From positions 932,786 through 996,785 of the forward strand of contig NZ_RCDI01000002.1 in assembly GCF_003675875.1 (NCBI RefSeq): 64,000 nt of DNA, in the 5' to 3' direction. This document shows positions 9,971-19,925 of this stretch, piece after piece. This stretch comes from Halostella limicola. GTDB lineage: Archaea > Halobacteriota > Halobacteria > Halobacteriales > Natronoarchaeaceae. Below the pieces are notes generated by a model. It ran no database searches. It worked only from the letters and a program-made list of their open reading frames with translations, and was not told the DNA's origin. Numbering within the stretch: position 1 is the stretch's first letter; every line of letters begins with the position of its first letter. The position numbers were made by a program, and so were the translations under genes.

Positions 9971-11305
9971 CTACTCCTCCCCGGGCGTGAACCGCACGAG
10001 CACGTCGTCGCGCTCCGTCGGGAAGCCGTCGCCGGCCCGGCCGTCGCGGTTGCAGGTGACGCCGTACAGCGCGTCGTCCGGCCCCTGTTCCACGTGCCGG
10101 ACGCGGCCGAGTTCGTCCTCGAACGTCGTGTGTGAAGTCGCTGTGTAGCGGTCGTCGTAGAACTCGTCGTCGAACCGCCGACCCCCGTCCGCGGGGGGCA
10201 GGTCGCGGTCCGGCTGCGAGAGCGTGACGACGTTCACGTGCTGGCCGCCGAGCGCGCCGATCACCAGCCGGTTTCGCCACTGCGGGAGGGCATCACCGGT
10301 GTAGAACACGGAGCCGGACGGCGCCCAGGTGGCGTTGCCGGTGTTGGCGACCGGCGGGTGTACCCCGTCGGCGGGGTACTCGTCGACCTCACGGGCGTCG
10401 GGCCACCCGTAGTCGTGCCCGGGGACGAGCACATTCACCTCGTCGTTGCCGCCGGGCCCGTGCTCGTCGACGACCGGCGTCCCGTCGGGGAGGAACGTGA
10501 CGCCCTGCGGGTTCCGGTGGCCATACGTGTACACGCGCGGATCGCCGACGCCGGGGTTCCCCGGCGCGGGGTTACCGTCCGGCGTCACGCGAAGCACCGC
10601 TCCCGCGACCGACTCCGGGTCCGCAGCGAGCGGCTCCTCGCCGGCGTCGCCCGTCGTGATCCAGAGGTAGTTCTCCGGGCCGAACGTGAGGCGACCGCCG
10701 TTGTGATAGCTGTCCGCCGGGATCCCGTCGACGATCGTCGTCTCCGTCGCCTCTGGGTCGTCCGCGCTCACGTCGACGTACGCGACCCTGTTGTACCGCT
10801 CGTCGCCGTCCTCGTACGTGTAGTAGACGTACACCACCGGCGGGTCGGGGTACGCGGGGTGAACCGCGACGCCGAGGGTACCGCCCTCGCCGCCCTCCAC
10901 CCACCAGCTGCTCTCGTCGGAACCGGGGTCGAGCGACCCGGCGTCGATGGCGTCTGCGGGCCGAGTCACCTCCCTGACGTCGTCGCCGTCGAACACCTTG
11001 ATGCGGCCGATCCGCTCCGTGATGAACAGCTCGCCGCTCGGGGCGAACGAGAGGTCCCACGGGATCTCCAGGTTCTCGACGAGCACCTCGGTCTCCACGG
11101 CCGCCTCGACGGGCGAGGCGGTCGGCGAACTCCAGTCGGGGTCGTAGCGGTCCCACGACGCCAGGTCGTGGGGGGCGGAGAGGTCGTAGTTCGGTTGTTC
11201 GGCAGTCGTTCGGTCGCTTCCCGGCGACCCCGCCGAGACGCAACCGGCGAGGCCGGTCGCGCCCGCGAGGGCAAGGAAGCGACGCCGGGACCAGCGTTCA
11301 CTCAT
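9971..11305 (-). CDS. PQQ-dependent glucose/sorbosone dehydrogenase family protein, Tat lipoprotein
   Basis: A 444-residue exported beta-propeller protein of the soluble aldose sugar dehydrogenase/GSDH family. The N-terminus has a twin-arginine signal (SRRRFLALAGATGLAGC) with a lipobox Cys at about residue 22, so it should be anchored outside the membrane. Family motifs include IPWDLSFAPSGELFITERIG, YHNGGRLTFGP, YGHRNPQG and DEHGPGGNDEVN. Such proteins oxidise aldoses with PQQ, but many homologues have unknown substrates. A DtxR-like inverted repeat lies 15-29 bases before the start. An MFS gene lies immediately upstream on the same strand. Confidence 0.9.
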   Translation of the reverse strand: MSERWSRRRFLALAGATGLAGCVSAGSPGSDRTTAEQPNYDLSAPHDLASWDRYDPDWSSPTASPVEAAVETEVLVENLEIPWDLSFAPSGELFITERIGRIKVFDGDDVREVTRPADAIDAGSLDPGSDESSWWVEGGEGGTLGVAVHPAYPDPPVVYVYYTYEDGDERYNRVAYVDVSADDPEATETTIVDGIPADSYHNGGRLTFGPENYLWITTGDAGEEPLAADPESVAGAVLRVTPDGNPAPGNPGVGDPRVYTYGHRNPQGVTFLPDGTPVVDEHGPGGNDEVNVLVPGHDYGWPDAREVDEYPADGVHPPVANTGNATWAPSGSVFYTGDALPQWRNRLVIGALGGQHVNVVTLSQPDRDLPPADGGRRFDDEFYDDRYTATSHTTFEDELGRVRHVEQGPDDALYGVTCNRDGRAGDGFPTERDDVLVRFTPGEE

Positions 11306-11318
11306 ATCCGCCCCGTAG

Positions 11319-11334
11319 TTTAGGTCAGCCTAAA
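11319..11334 (-). promoter_or_regulatory. DtxR/IdeR-like operator (TTTAGG-N4-CCTAAA)
   Basis: Perfect six-base inverted repeat TTTAGG TCAG CCTAAA, matching the core of iron-dependent DtxR/IdeR/SirR-family boxes (TTAGG...CCTAA). It ends 14 bases before the start codon of the sugar dehydrogenase, where a leaderless haloarchaeal gene would have its TATA box or transcription start. A very similar box precedes the Rieske gene at 30601. Binding is not shown. Confidence 0.6.
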
Positions 11335-11379
11335 TACTTTCCATCTTATGGAGAGGTAAGTTTCGGACAATACTCGGCA

Positions 11380-12612
11380 TCAGGACCGGTCGGCGACGCC
11401 CGCGGGGGCAGTGTCGGGCGCAACGGGCGTCGCGAACAGCACCAGGACGACGGCCGCGGCGAGGAAGACGCCGCCGAACCCGGCGACGGCGACGAGCGGC
11501 CCCGCGGCGTCGGCGACGACGCCGCCGGCGAGGATCAGCGGGACGCGGAGGAGCGCGTACGCCATCGACGCCGCCGACAGCACTGTCGCCCGCCCAGCGG
11601 CGTCGATCCGGTCGTTGAGGTACCGCCCGGCGACGGGCCGGAGGAGGGCGTCGCCCGCCCGCATCGCGAGAAACACCGGGACGGCGAGCGCCGGCGCGGC
11701 CCAGGGTGAGACGAGCGCCAGGCCGATGCCGACAGGGACGAGCAGCACCGCGGTCCGGAGCCCCAGCGCCGACTCGACGGTTCCGGCGTGGTAGCTCGCC
11801 ACCGCGGCGACCCCGGTGAAGCCCGCGTAGAGCACGCCCAGCGTCGACGCCTCCGGAACGCCGAGCCACGCGGCGTCGCGCTCAAGCACCACGACGGTGA
11901 TCGGCTGGACGTACGTGTTCGACGCGGACACCGTGCCGAAGAAGAGGCCGACGTAGAGCACGAACGTCCGGAGGTCCGGCCTCGCGAGCGCCGTCCGGAC
12001 CACGCCGGCGGCCTCCCGCGCGGTGAGGTGGTCGTCGGCGTCGCCCGCGTAGCCCTCGTTTCGCGGCATCGAGAGGAGGACGGGGATCCCCGCGACGTTG
12101 ACGGCGGCCGCGGCGACGAACGGCACCGTCGGCTCGACGACGTACAGCAGCCCGCCGGCGACCATCGTGACGACGCTCGCCCCCCGCTTGAGCGATTCGC
12201 CGCGCCCGCGGACGCGCGTGAACCGGTCCTCGTCCCCGCGGGCCCGGAGCGTGTCGTACAGCCACGCGCTGTCGCTTCCCGACCGGAACGTCAGGCCGAG
12301 CGCCCAGAGCGCGTACAGGGCGACGAACGCGGCGAACGACCGCGCCCACACGAAGCCGACGAGCGACGACACGAGCAGCGCCGCGCTGATGACGAGGCTG
12401 TTTCGCCGGCCGACGCGGTCGCCGACGTATCCCGTCGGGATCTCCCCCGCGGTCACCAGCACGGCGACGACCGCCGACAGCGTCGCGATCTCGCTGTAGG
12501 AGAGGCCGCGGGCGAGCATGAACAGCGTGAAGATCGGCGTGATGAAGCCCACTGAGGCGGTGGCCTGATACAGGAAGTACCGCCTCACCGGCGGTGACTC
12601 GTCACGCCACAT
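11380..12612 (-). CDS. Major facilitator superfamily transporter
   Basis: A 410-residue integral membrane protein with about 12 hydrophobic segments. The loop between segments 2 and 3 reads GYVGDRVGRRNSL, the signature MFS motif A. The N-terminus MWRDESPPVRRYFLYQATAS has a short cytoplasmic tail. The substrate is not recognisable; export of a drug or metabolite is typical for this subgroup. It ends 74 bases before the sugar dehydrogenase start, with the DtxR-like box in between, so the downstream gene may have its own promoter. The start at 12612 is an ATG. Confidence 0.88.
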   Translation of the reverse strand: MWRDESPPVRRYFLYQATASVGFITPIFTLFMLARGLSYSEIATLSAVVAVLVTAGEIPTGYVGDRVGRRNSLVISAALLVSSLVGFVWARSFAAFVALYALWALGLTFRSGSDSAWLYDTLRARGDEDRFTRVRGRGESLKRGASVVTMVAGGLLYVVEPTVPFVAAAAVNVAGIPVLLSMPRNEGYAGDADDHLTAREAAGVVRTALARPDLRTFVLYVGLFFGTVSASNTYVQPITVVVLERDAAWLGVPEASTLGVLYAGFTGVAAVASYHAGTVESALGLRTAVLLVPVGIGLALVSPWAAPALAVPVFLAMRAGDALLRPVAGRYLNDRIDAAGRATVLSAASMAYALLRVPLILAGGVVADAAGPLVAVAGFGGVFLAAAVVLVLFATPVAPDTAPAGVADRS

Positions 12613-12850
12613 TCTGGCCGCCCCCGGTCGTCGATCGGACCGGCCGGCCGGTCCCCGCGAACGCTGTGGCGCGGGACCTGACTGCGGCGCGCGCGATCTC
12701 CGTCATTCGGCCGGGACCACTCGCGGGACCGAGAAAAGCGTTCGCTGAACGGCATTTTTGTATCATCACGTATGTTTCTCCCCGACGCCGGCGCCCACTC
12801 ACCCCGACACCGAAATACTCACACGTGATGGCATTGAAAAGAACGGGCAC

Positions 12851-14062
12851 ATGCCCTCCGACCGCACCCGACGCCGAGTGCTTCGATCCGTCGCACTGGC
12901 GTCCGGAGTCGGCCTCGCCGGCTGCTCTGAACTGTCGAGCGGCGGGGAATCGACCACGACCGGAACGACCACTGAGACGGGAACGACGACCGGGACCGCC
13001 GCTTCGAACGACGGCCAGGATCGCCCGGTCACGGGCGAGGCGGTCCCCGAACTCGCGCCCGTGGACGACGCCGTCCTCGGGTTCGCGTCCGAGAACGGCG
13101 TGCCGGCTGCCGCCGCGGCCGTCGCGAGGGACGGCGAGGTCGTCCACGAGCGGGGGTACGGCTGGCGCGACGCCGACCGGACCGACCCCGTGCCGCCGGA
13201 CACCCCCTTTCGCCTGGCGAGCGTCACGAAGGCGCTGACGAACGCGGCCGTGCACGGCCTGTTCGACGACGGGGCGCTCTCGCCGGACACGCGCGTCTTC
13301 CCGATGCTCGACCTCGACCCGCTCCCAGGCGACGAGCCGGACGACCGCCTCGACGAGATAACCGTCCAGCACCTCCTCAACCACGCCGGCGGGTGGGACC
13401 AGCGGGCGACGTTCGATCCCGTGTTCCACGACTTCGCCATCGCCGACCGGATGGACCTCTCGGAACCGCCCGGCCCGCGCGAGACCGCCCGCTTCATGCT
13501 CGGCCGTCCGCTCCAGTTCGACCCCGGCAAGCGACAGGTGTACTCCAACTTCGGCTACCTCCTGCTCGGTCTGCTCGTCGAGCGCGTCGCGGGCGCGTCG
13601 TTCCCCGAACACGTCCGCGAGTCGGTCCTCGGCGGCGTCGACGCCGACCGCCTCTACCGGGGCGCGTCGCTGCCTGAGAACCGCCCGGACCGCGAGGTCC
13701 ACTACCGCAGCAACGGCCGGTGTTCGAACGTGATGGCGCTCGACCGCGACGACATGGTCCCCTGTGCCGACGGCGGCTTCCACCTGCAGGGAACCGGCGC
13801 CGCCGGGTCGCTCGTCAGCTCCACACGCACCCTGCTCGGGTTCGCCGGCGACTACTGGATCACCGGCGAGCCCCGCGCCGGCGACGGCGGGCCGTACGTC
13901 TACTTCGGCTCGATCTACGGCACCTTCACGATGCTCAAACAACGGTCGGACGGCGTCGACGTCGCCGTCCTCCTGAACCGCCGCGGCGCGATGCCCACGT
14001 CGTTCGCGTCGCTCGAAGAGGACGTCGACGCGGCGATAGACGCGGTCGACGAGTGGCCGTGA
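12851..14062 (+). CDS. Serine hydrolase, class C beta-lactamase/penicillin-binding-like, Tat lipoprotein
   Basis: A 403-residue exported enzyme of the beta-lactamase class C/esterase family. The Tat lipoprotein signal is TRRRVLRSVALASGVGLAGC. A Thr/Glu-rich linker follows, then the hydrolase domain. The nucleophile motif SxxK is in RLASVTKAL and the Tyr-containing YSN motif in VYSNFGYLLLG. As archaea lack murein, the natural substrate is more likely an ester, peptide or amide than a cell wall. The ATG at 12851 starts the Tat signal; the frame stays open further upstream but without a signal sequence. It converges on rps7. Confidence 0.88.
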   Translation: MPSDRTRRRVLRSVALASGVGLAGCSELSSGGESTTTGTTTETGTTTGTAASNDGQDRPVTGEAVPELAPVDDAVLGFASENGVPAAAAAVARDGEVVHERGYGWRDADRTDPVPPDTPFRLASVTKALTNAAVHGLFDDGALSPDTRVFPMLDLDPLPGDEPDDRLDEITVQHLLNHAGGWDQRATFDPVFHDFAIADRMDLSEPPGPRETARFMLGRPLQFDPGKRQVYSNFGYLLLGLLVERVAGASFPEHVRESVLGGVDADRLYRGASLPENRPDREVHYRSNGRCSNVMALDRDDMVPCADGGFHLQGTGAAGSLVSSTRTLLGFAGDYWITGEPRAGDGGPYVYFGSIYGTFTMLKQRSDGVDVAVLLNRRGAMPTSFASLEEDVDAAIDAVDEWP

Positions 14063-14105
14063 CCGGCGGCACCGCTGGGCGGCGAGAAGACGAGAGAAGG
14101 GAAAG

Positions 14106-14723
14106 TTACCGCGCGGCGGCGGCGACGCGCTCTTTCTCTTCCTTCTGGTTGATCGCGTACGTCTGGACGTCGTAGTTGGCGGCGCCGAGCAGCTGGTCGG
14201 CGAGCGCGTCCTCGACGTCGGTCGCGCTCTTGAAGGAGTCCTGGTAGACGCCCTCCGCGATGAACTTCAGCGCCTGGTCGACGCGGCGCTGGGGCGCGAC
14301 GTCGACGGCCTTCGGGACGGAGATGCCACCGTACTTCAGGCGGACGGTCTCCTCGCGGGGCGCGGCGTTCTCGACGGCGGTGACGAGCACCTGCACAGGG
14401 TTCTCGTCGGTGCGGTTCTCGATGGTCTCGAACGCGTCGCGGACGATGTGCAGCGCCTGCTGCTTCTTGCCCGTGTTCTCCTCGGTCTGCATCAGGCGGT
14501 TGATCAGCCGCTCGACGATGGAGATCTCGGACTTCTGGAACTGCTTCTGCGCGTGACGGCCCATCGTGTGCGCGACGGGCGTGACGGTGATGTAGCGCTC
14601 GGTCGAGGGGTCGGCGTACTCGATGCCGGTGACCTCGTACTCGCCGAACAGCTTCGCGCCGAGTCCGTCCTCCTCGTCCGTGCCCGCGGGCTTCTCCGGT
14701 TCGGGTTGGTCTTCTGCGGACAT
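14106..14723 (-). CDS. rps7: 30S ribosomal protein S7 (uS7)
   Basis: Small-subunit protein that nucleates assembly of the 16S rRNA head. The 205 residues fit archaeal S7, with the usual acidic N-terminal extension (MSAEDQPEPEKPAGTDEEDG) followed by conserved regions such as VERLINRLMQ and GGISVPKAVDVAPQRRVDQA. The ATG at 14723 lies two bases after the rps12 stop, so the two are co-transcribed. In many archaea EF-2 would come next; here it is displaced by inserted genes. Confidence 0.98.
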   Translation of the reverse strand: MSAEDQPEPEKPAGTDEEDGLGAKLFGEYEVTGIEYADPSTERYITVTPVAHTMGRHAQKQFQKSEISIVERLINRLMQTEENTGKKQQALHIVRDAFETIENRTDENPVQVLVTAVENAAPREETVRLKYGGISVPKAVDVAPQRRVDQALKFIAEGVYQDSFKSATDVEDALADQLLGAANYDVQTYAINQKEEKERVAAAAR

Positions 14724-14725
14724 GG

Positions 14726-15154
14726 TTATCGGACCGGCTTCTCCGCGTTCCCGCGGACGAGTTCGATCAGGCTCACGCCGTTGACCTTCTCGACCTTGTA
14801 GTTCACGCCGGAGAGGTCGCCCATCGCGCGGCCCTTCGCGCCGCCGATGCCGGCGATGGTGACCTCGTCGTGCTCGTCGATGAACGAGATGGCGCCGTCG
14901 CCGGGGCAGAACGCCGTGACCTGCTTCCCGTTCTTGATGAGCTGAACCCGGACGCACTTCCGGATCGCGGAGTTGGGCTGTTTCGCTTCGATACCTACCT
15001 TTTCGAGGACGATACCGCGGCCCTGGGGCGCGCCCTCAAGCGGGTCGGACTGCTCACCGAGACCCCGCTCACGGCGGGCGTACTCCGTGTCGGACCACCG
15101 TCGCTTCTGGCGGTCCTGCTTGAGTTTGCGCGCGGCGTATTTGCCGTTTGCCAT
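14726..15154 (-). CDS. rps12: 30S ribosomal protein S12 (uS12)
   Basis: Decoding-centre ribosomal protein of 142 residues, the normal archaeal length. Conserved blocks [20 protein letters not shown] and [15 protein letters not shown] are intact. The PNSA loop, where miscoding and streptomycin mutations occur in bacteria, is present. The start [12 protein letters not shown] is standard. It is separated from nusA by about 195 bases, long enough for its own promoter, and is followed at once by rps7. Confidence 0.98.
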   Translation of the reverse strand: MANGKYAARKLKQDRQKRRWSDTEYARRERGLGEQSDPLEGAPQGRGIVLEKVGIEAKQPNSAIRKCVRVQLIKNGKQVTAFCPGDGAISFIDEHDEVTIAGIGGAKGRAMGDLSGVNYKVEKVNGVSLIELVRGNAEKPVR

Positions 15155-15330
15155 AGTACCTGCCTGTAGCTAACGGAGCCACTTAAGCATCCCCTTTTGC
15201 GACGGCGCGTTACGGCCTGAGCGCGCGCGAGCGGGGGCGATAGCGGGATCTGAACGCGTTTCGCCAGACTAGCTCTGCGCGACGTTCGGGACGGATGCGG
15301 TCAGCAGATCGGCTGAGAGGATCGAAACGA

Positions 15331-15340
15331 AGCGAAAAAC
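15331..15340 (-). terminator. Possible T-rich terminator after nusA
   Basis: On the minus strand the nusA stop codon is followed within about 15 bases by a G/C run and then a five-T run (15339-15335), then more T-rich sequence. Archaeal intrinsic termination needs only a short U-tract, so this is a candidate end for the RNA polymerase operon transcript. The evidence is weak. Confidence 0.3.
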
Positions 15341-15349
15341 GGCGGGGGG

Positions 15350-15772
15350 TTACGTCAGCTGGATGTCGTCGACGTCGTAGTGGCGCGCGACGAGCGTTCG
15401 GGCCGCCTCGATGTTCTCGCCGCCCTTGCCGATGGCCGCGCCGGTGTCCTCCTCGGCGACCTCGGCGTAGGCGATGGTCTCGTCGTCCTCGCTTATCGTC
15501 ACGTTGTAGACCGCGGCCGGCGACAGCGCGTTGGCGACGAACGCCTCGGCCGTGTCCGCGTCCTCGACGAGTTTGACGTCCCTGCCGATCGTCTCCTCGA
15601 CGCGGCGGACGTGCCGGCCGCCCGGCCCGATCGCGTCGCCCATGTCGCCCGCGGTCACGAGGATGAGCACGCGGTCGTCCTCGACCACGCAGTCCCGGGC
15701 GGTCGCCTCGGTCTCCTCCTCGAACGCGGCGATGAACTGGCGCGCGGCGTCGGACAGGGTTCGCGTCGGCAT
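15350..15772 (-). CDS. nusA: NusA-like transcription termination/antitermination factor (KH-domain protein)
   Basis: A 140-residue archaeal NusA homologue. It consists of two KH RNA-binding domains only, without the S1 and acidic domains of bacterial NusA. Both GxxG loops are seen: DAIGPGGRHVRRVE and AAIGKGGENIEAA. The start codon overlaps the rpoA2 stop by one base (TGATG), which implies translational coupling. The position between rpoA2 and rps12 is the classical archaeal arrangement. Confidence 0.94.
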   Translation of the reverse strand: MPTRTLSDAARQFIAAFEEETEATARDCVVEDDRVLILVTAGDMGDAIGPGGRHVRRVEETIGRDVKLVEDADTAEAFVANALSPAAVYNVTISEDDETIAYAEVAEEDTGAAIGKGGENIEAARTLVARHYDVDDIQLT

Positions 15773-16968
15773 CAGTCGGCTTGCTGCCGGTTGAACGACC
15801 CCATCTTGAGGTCGACGTCGCCGGTGCCGAGCTTGATCGGCTTGCCGACGATGACGTTCTCGGTGACGCCGTCCAGGTCGTCGACCTCGCCGTGGATCGC
15901 CGCGTCGAGCAGGTGGTTGACCGTCACCTCGAACGCGGCGCGGGCCAGCACGGAGTCCTTCGAACCGGAGATGCCGTGGCGGCCGATGGACTCGATGGTC
16001 CCCTGATTCGTCATGATGTCGGCGACCAGCATCAGGTGTCGGATGTTCACGTCGTCGAGGCCCTGCTCCTCCAGCGTGTCCATCGTCTCCTCGATGATCG
16101 CCTCGCGGGCGGCCTCGACGCCGAGGTTCCGGTAGATCTCGTGGATGTTGTTACACGTCGTCCGGGAGGCGTCGACGCCCTCGATCGAGAGCACGTCGCC
16201 GAAGGCGGACCCCTCGGTGTAGAGGACGAACTCCTCGCCCTCGTCGGTCTCCTCCTTGCGGATGACGACGCGGGTGACCTCCTCGATCCCCTTGAACGTG
16301 ATGTCGCGCAGCTCCTCGACCAGTTGCAGGAGGTCGCGGTAGCTGGGCTCCTCGGGGCCGAACTCGATGGCCGACCCCTGCTGGACGGTGTCGACGCCTA
16401 GCGAGTCCTCGATGATGCCCGCGATCTCCGCGGCGATCTCGTCGGTACTGTCGACGCGGGGCCAGCGCTCCTGAAGCGTGTCCTCGTTGAGGCTGATCTG
16501 GACGCGCATGTCGGCGACATTCGTCGAGATGTCGCCCAGCGCGAGGATCTTCGTCGCCTCGATCTCCCAGACGACCTCGTGGGCGCGCTCGCGGTCGTCC
16601 GCGAACTCGTCCTCGAGGAACACCGTCATCATCGGCGTGTCCGGGGTCTTCCGGGCGTCCACCAGCTCGATGAGCCGTGGGAGGCCCTGCGTGACGTCGA
16701 TCTCCGCGACGCCCGCGTAGTGGAACGTGTTCATCGTCATCTGCGTCCCCGGCTCGCCGATCGACTGCGCGGAGACGGTCCCGACGGGGTCGAGCGGGTC
16801 GACGCGCGTGTCGAGGTAGCGGTTCTCGACCGCCTTCGATATCTGGTCCGCCTGCTCGACGGTGACGCCGTCGCGCTCCTCGATCGTGCTGTACACTTCG
16901 TCCTTGAGCCGCTTGGGGAGGTCCGTGTCCTCCACGACGGCTTCGATGTCGGCTGTGATCTCAGTCAT
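15772..16968 (-). CDS. rpoA2: DNA-directed RNA polymerase subunit A'' (Rpo1C)
   Basis: The 398-residue C-terminal part of the largest RNA polymerase subunit, split from A' as in all archaea. It includes the trigger-loop and cleft-closing regions: [20 protein letters not shown] and [20 protein letters not shown]. The C-terminus contains [20 protein letters not shown]. The start overlaps the rpoA1 stop by eight bases. No intein is visible. Confidence 0.97.
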   Translation of the reverse strand: MTEITADIEAVVEDTDLPKRLKDEVYSTIEERDGVTVEQADQISKAVENRYLDTRVDPLDPVGTVSAQSIGEPGTQMTMNTFHYAGVAEIDVTQGLPRLIELVDARKTPDTPMMTVFLEDEFADDRERAHEVVWEIEATKILALGDISTNVADMRVQISLNEDTLQERWPRVDSTDEIAAEIAGIIEDSLGVDTVQQGSAIEFGPEEPSYRDLLQLVEELRDITFKGIEEVTRVVIRKEETDEGEEFVLYTEGSAFGDVLSIEGVDASRTTCNNIHEIYRNLGVEAAREAIIEETMDTLEEQGLDDVNIRHLMLVADIMTNQGTIESIGRHGISGSKDSVLARAAFEVTVNHLLDAAIHGEVDDLDGVTENVIVGKPIKLGTGDVDLKMGSFNRQQAD

Positions 16969-19924
16969 CGTTCATCGGGGGTTCCGAGGGTGCGGTCGGC
17001 TCGCTGGGCTCCGGGAGCTCGTCGGCGCGCCGGGAGTCGGCGTGCTCGGAGAGGTTCGTCGGCGGACGCTTCTCGCCCAGGAACTCCTGCAGCGAGGCGT
17101 CGTCGTCGAACTCCGCTTCGAGGACGCGGTCGGCGATGCGGTCGACGTCGATCTCGTTGTCGGCGTCGGAGGACACCTTCACCGGGCTGGTGCCGTCCTC
17201 GCCGAACTCGAACTGGACGACGGTGTCGCTCGTGTCGCGGACGGTGCCGTCGTACTGCGTCTCCAGCTCGGAGAGCGCGTTGATGAGGCGGCGCTGCAGG
17301 TAGCCGGACTTCGACGTCCGGACCGCCGTGTCGACCAGGCCCTCGCGGCCGCCCATCGCGTGGAAGAAGAACTCCCGCGGGGTGAGGCCGTTCGTGTAGG
17401 AGTTCTGCACGAAGCCGTGGGCGTCGGCCGACAGGTCGTCGGGCTTGTAGTGGCTCAGCGTGCGGTCCTCGTAGCCGCGGTTGATCCGCTCGCCGCGAAC
17501 CGCCTGCTGGCCGACGCAGCCGGCCATCTGGGTCAGGTTCAGCAGCGACCCGCGCGCCCCGGACTCGGCCATGACGACCGCGGGGTTGTCGTCGTCGAAG
17601 TGCTCCTCCGCGATGTCGCCTGCGTTGTCACGCGCGCGACCGAGCGTCTGCATGATCTTCATCTCCAGCGTCTCGTCGACGGTGCGGCCCGGCAGGGACT
17701 CCAGGTCCCCGTTCTCGTAGGTCTCGATGAGCTCCTCGACGCGGTCGTTCGCGTCGGTGATGGTCTCGTTGATGCGCTCCTCGGCCTCCTGGGGCACCGT
17801 CTCGTCGTCGATGCCGATGGAGAAGCCGAAGTGCATGATAGAACGCATCGCCAGCGAGGCGACCTCGTTGATGAACTGGCGGGCGCGGGTCTTGCCGTAC
17901 ACCTTCGCGATGGTGTCGACGACCTCGCCGCCGAACGCGCCGACGCCGCCCTCGTCGATGGTGCCCTCGACGAGCTGGCCGTCCTCGACGACGACCGTGT
18001 CGCCGGCTTCGCTGGTGAACTCCAGGTTCAGGTCGTCCGGCAGCAGCTCCGAGAAGATGTCGTGGCCCGTCCAGTAGGGCAGTCCCTCCTCGTCGGTGCC
18101 GCTCGGCTCGGGCAGCTCGTCGATGCGCGTCGCGCGCAGCAGGTCGAGCGCCTGGGTCTCGTTGAACTGCGGGTTGGTGTGGGTCAGCAGGTAGGTCCCG
18201 CTGATGTGGTCCTGGATCGCGCCGATGATGTTCTCGCCGAAGCGCGGCGAGAGGATCTGCTCCTGGACGCGCATCAGCACGCGCGCCTCGGCGCGGGCCT
18301 CCTCGTTCTGGAGGGCGTGCATGTTCATCTCGTCGCCGTCGAAGTCCGCGTTGTACGGCGGGCAGACGACGGTGTTGAGCCGGAACGTCTTGTACGGCAT
18401 CACGACCACCTCGTGGGCCATGATGGACATCCGGTGCAGCGACGGCTGGCGGTTGAACACGACGATGTCGCCGTCGATGAGGTGGCGGTTCACCTCCCAG
18501 CCGGGCTCGACCTTCTCGGCGAGCTCCTCGCAGTTCTTCTCGGTCACCTTCAGGCGGCGGCCGTCCGGTCGGCGGACGTAGTTCGCGCCCGGATGACCCT
18601 CGGGACCGTTGGAGACGTAGCGGCGCGCGTCCCGGAGGTTCCGCTCGTTGACGTTCATCGTCTGGGTCATCTCCTTGGCGACGCGGTCGGGCACGCCGAC
18701 CTCGTTGAGCGAGAGCGTCGGGTCGGGCGAGATGACGGTCCGGGCCGAGAAGTTCACGCGCTTCCCGGACAGCGAGCCGCGGAAGCGGCCCTCCTTGCCC
18801 TTCAGGCGCTGGCTGAGCGTCTTCAGCGGCCGGCCGGAGCGGTGGCGCGCCGGCGGCGTGCCGCTGATCTCGTTGTCCATGAAGGTGGTGACGTGGTACT
18901 GGAGCAGCTCCCAGAGGTCCTCGATGATGAGCTGGGGCGCGCCGGCCTCGCGGTTCTCCATGAACCGCTGGTTGATGCGGATGATGTCGACCAGCTTGTG
19001 CGTGAGGTCGTCCTCGCTGCGCTGGCCGTTGTCCAGCGTGATCGAGGGTCGCGCGGTGACCGGCGGCACCGGCAGCACCGTCAGGATCATCCACTCGGGC
19101 CGCGAGCGCTCGGGGTTGATGCCGAGCACCTCGATGTCCTCGTCCGGGATGTCCTCGAACCAGTCCCGGATGTCGCTCGGCATCAGCTTGTTCATGTCCT
19201 CCTCGGTGAGGTCCACGTCGAGCGCCTTCTCGATGGCCTTGCGGTCGTCCTCGCGCGGGCGGAACTCGCCCGAGAGGATCTCGTTGACCCGCGAGAGGGC
19301 GATGCCGGTCTCGTCGGCGAGCTCGTTCGGGCTCGTCGGCTCCTCGTCCTCGTCCTCGTCGCCCTGCATCGCGGCGGCGATCATCTGCGGGTACTCGCTG
19401 GAGAGGACCTGCTGGACCTCGTAGTACGTGGTCGGCTTCTCGTGGTTGATGTCGAACTGGACCTCGCCGCAGTGCGGGCAGCGGTCCTTCTTGCGTGCCT
19501 GCCGGATGGCGGCCTTCGTCACGTCGCTGATGTCGTTGCCGAGATCGACCGTCGTCTGGAGCTGCTCGCTGAACTCCGCCTTCTCGTCCTCGGTGAGCGT
19601 GAGCCGCGAGCAGTCCCGACAGGTGCCGCGAAGCAGGCGGCGGATGAGCTTCGTGAAGCCGACGTGGATGACGGGCGCCGCGAGCTCGATGTGCCCGAAG
19701 TGGCCGTTACAGGAGCCGGAGTGCTGGCCGCAGGTCTTGCACTCCAGACCGGGGTCGATGACCCCGAGACGCGGGTCCATCAGCCCCATGTCGATGGGGA
19801 ACCCGTCGTCGTCGTAGGTGTCGGCCGTGATGATCTTCGTCGCGCTCATGTCCCGATACTCCTCGGGGTCCATCAGCCCGAAGCTGATTTCGCCGATCTC
19901 TTTGGGTGTCTGGTTCGTTGCCAT
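16961..19924 (-). CDS. rpoA1: DNA-directed RNA polymerase subunit A' (Rpo1N)
   Basis: The 987-residue N-terminal part of the largest subunit. Zinc sites near the N-terminus are [17 protein letters not shown] and a following CRDC; another cluster is CPHCGE. The catalytic loop [12 protein letters not shown] carries the three Asp that hold the active-site Mg2+. A haloarchaeal insertion rich in Glu/Asp ([19 protein letters not shown]) interrupts the clamp region at about residue 200 and includes an HTH-like stretch. It starts one base after rpoB1 ends. No intein is seen. Confidence 0.97.
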   Translation of the reverse strand: MATNQTPKEIGEISFGLMDPEEYRDMSATKIITADTYDDDGFPIDMGLMDPRLGVIDPGLECKTCGQHSGSCNGHFGHIELAAPVIHVGFTKLIRRLLRGTCRDCSRLTLTEDEKAEFSEQLQTTVDLGNDISDVTKAAIRQARKKDRCPHCGEVQFDINHEKPTTYYEVQQVLSSEYPQMIAAAMQGDEDEDEEPTSPNELADETGIALSRVNEILSGEFRPREDDRKAIEKALDVDLTEEDMNKLMPSDIRDWFEDIPDEDIEVLGINPERSRPEWMILTVLPVPPVTARPSITLDNGQRSEDDLTHKLVDIIRINQRFMENREAGAPQLIIEDLWELLQYHVTTFMDNEISGTPPARHRSGRPLKTLSQRLKGKEGRFRGSLSGKRVNFSARTVISPDPTLSLNEVGVPDRVAKEMTQTMNVNERNLRDARRYVSNGPEGHPGANYVRRPDGRRLKVTEKNCEELAEKVEPGWEVNRHLIDGDIVVFNRQPSLHRMSIMAHEVVVMPYKTFRLNTVVCPPYNADFDGDEMNMHALQNEEARAEARVLMRVQEQILSPRFGENIIGAIQDHISGTYLLTHTNPQFNETQALDLLRATRIDELPEPSGTDEEGLPYWTGHDIFSELLPDDLNLEFTSEAGDTVVVEDGQLVEGTIDEGGVGAFGGEVVDTIAKVYGKTRARQFINEVASLAMRSIMHFGFSIGIDDETVPQEAEERINETITDANDRVEELIETYENGDLESLPGRTVDETLEMKIMQTLGRARDNAGDIAEEHFDDDNPAVVMAESGARGSLLNLTQMAGCVGQQAVRGERINRGYEDRTLSHYKPDDLSADAHGFVQNSYTNGLTPREFFFHAMGGREGLVDTAVRTSKSGYLQRRLINALSELETQYDGTVRDTSDTVVQFEFGEDGTSPVKVSSDADNEIDVDRIADRVLEAEFDDDASLQEFLGEKRPPTNLSEHADSRRADELPEPSEPTAPSEPPMNDD

Positions 19925-19925
19925 G

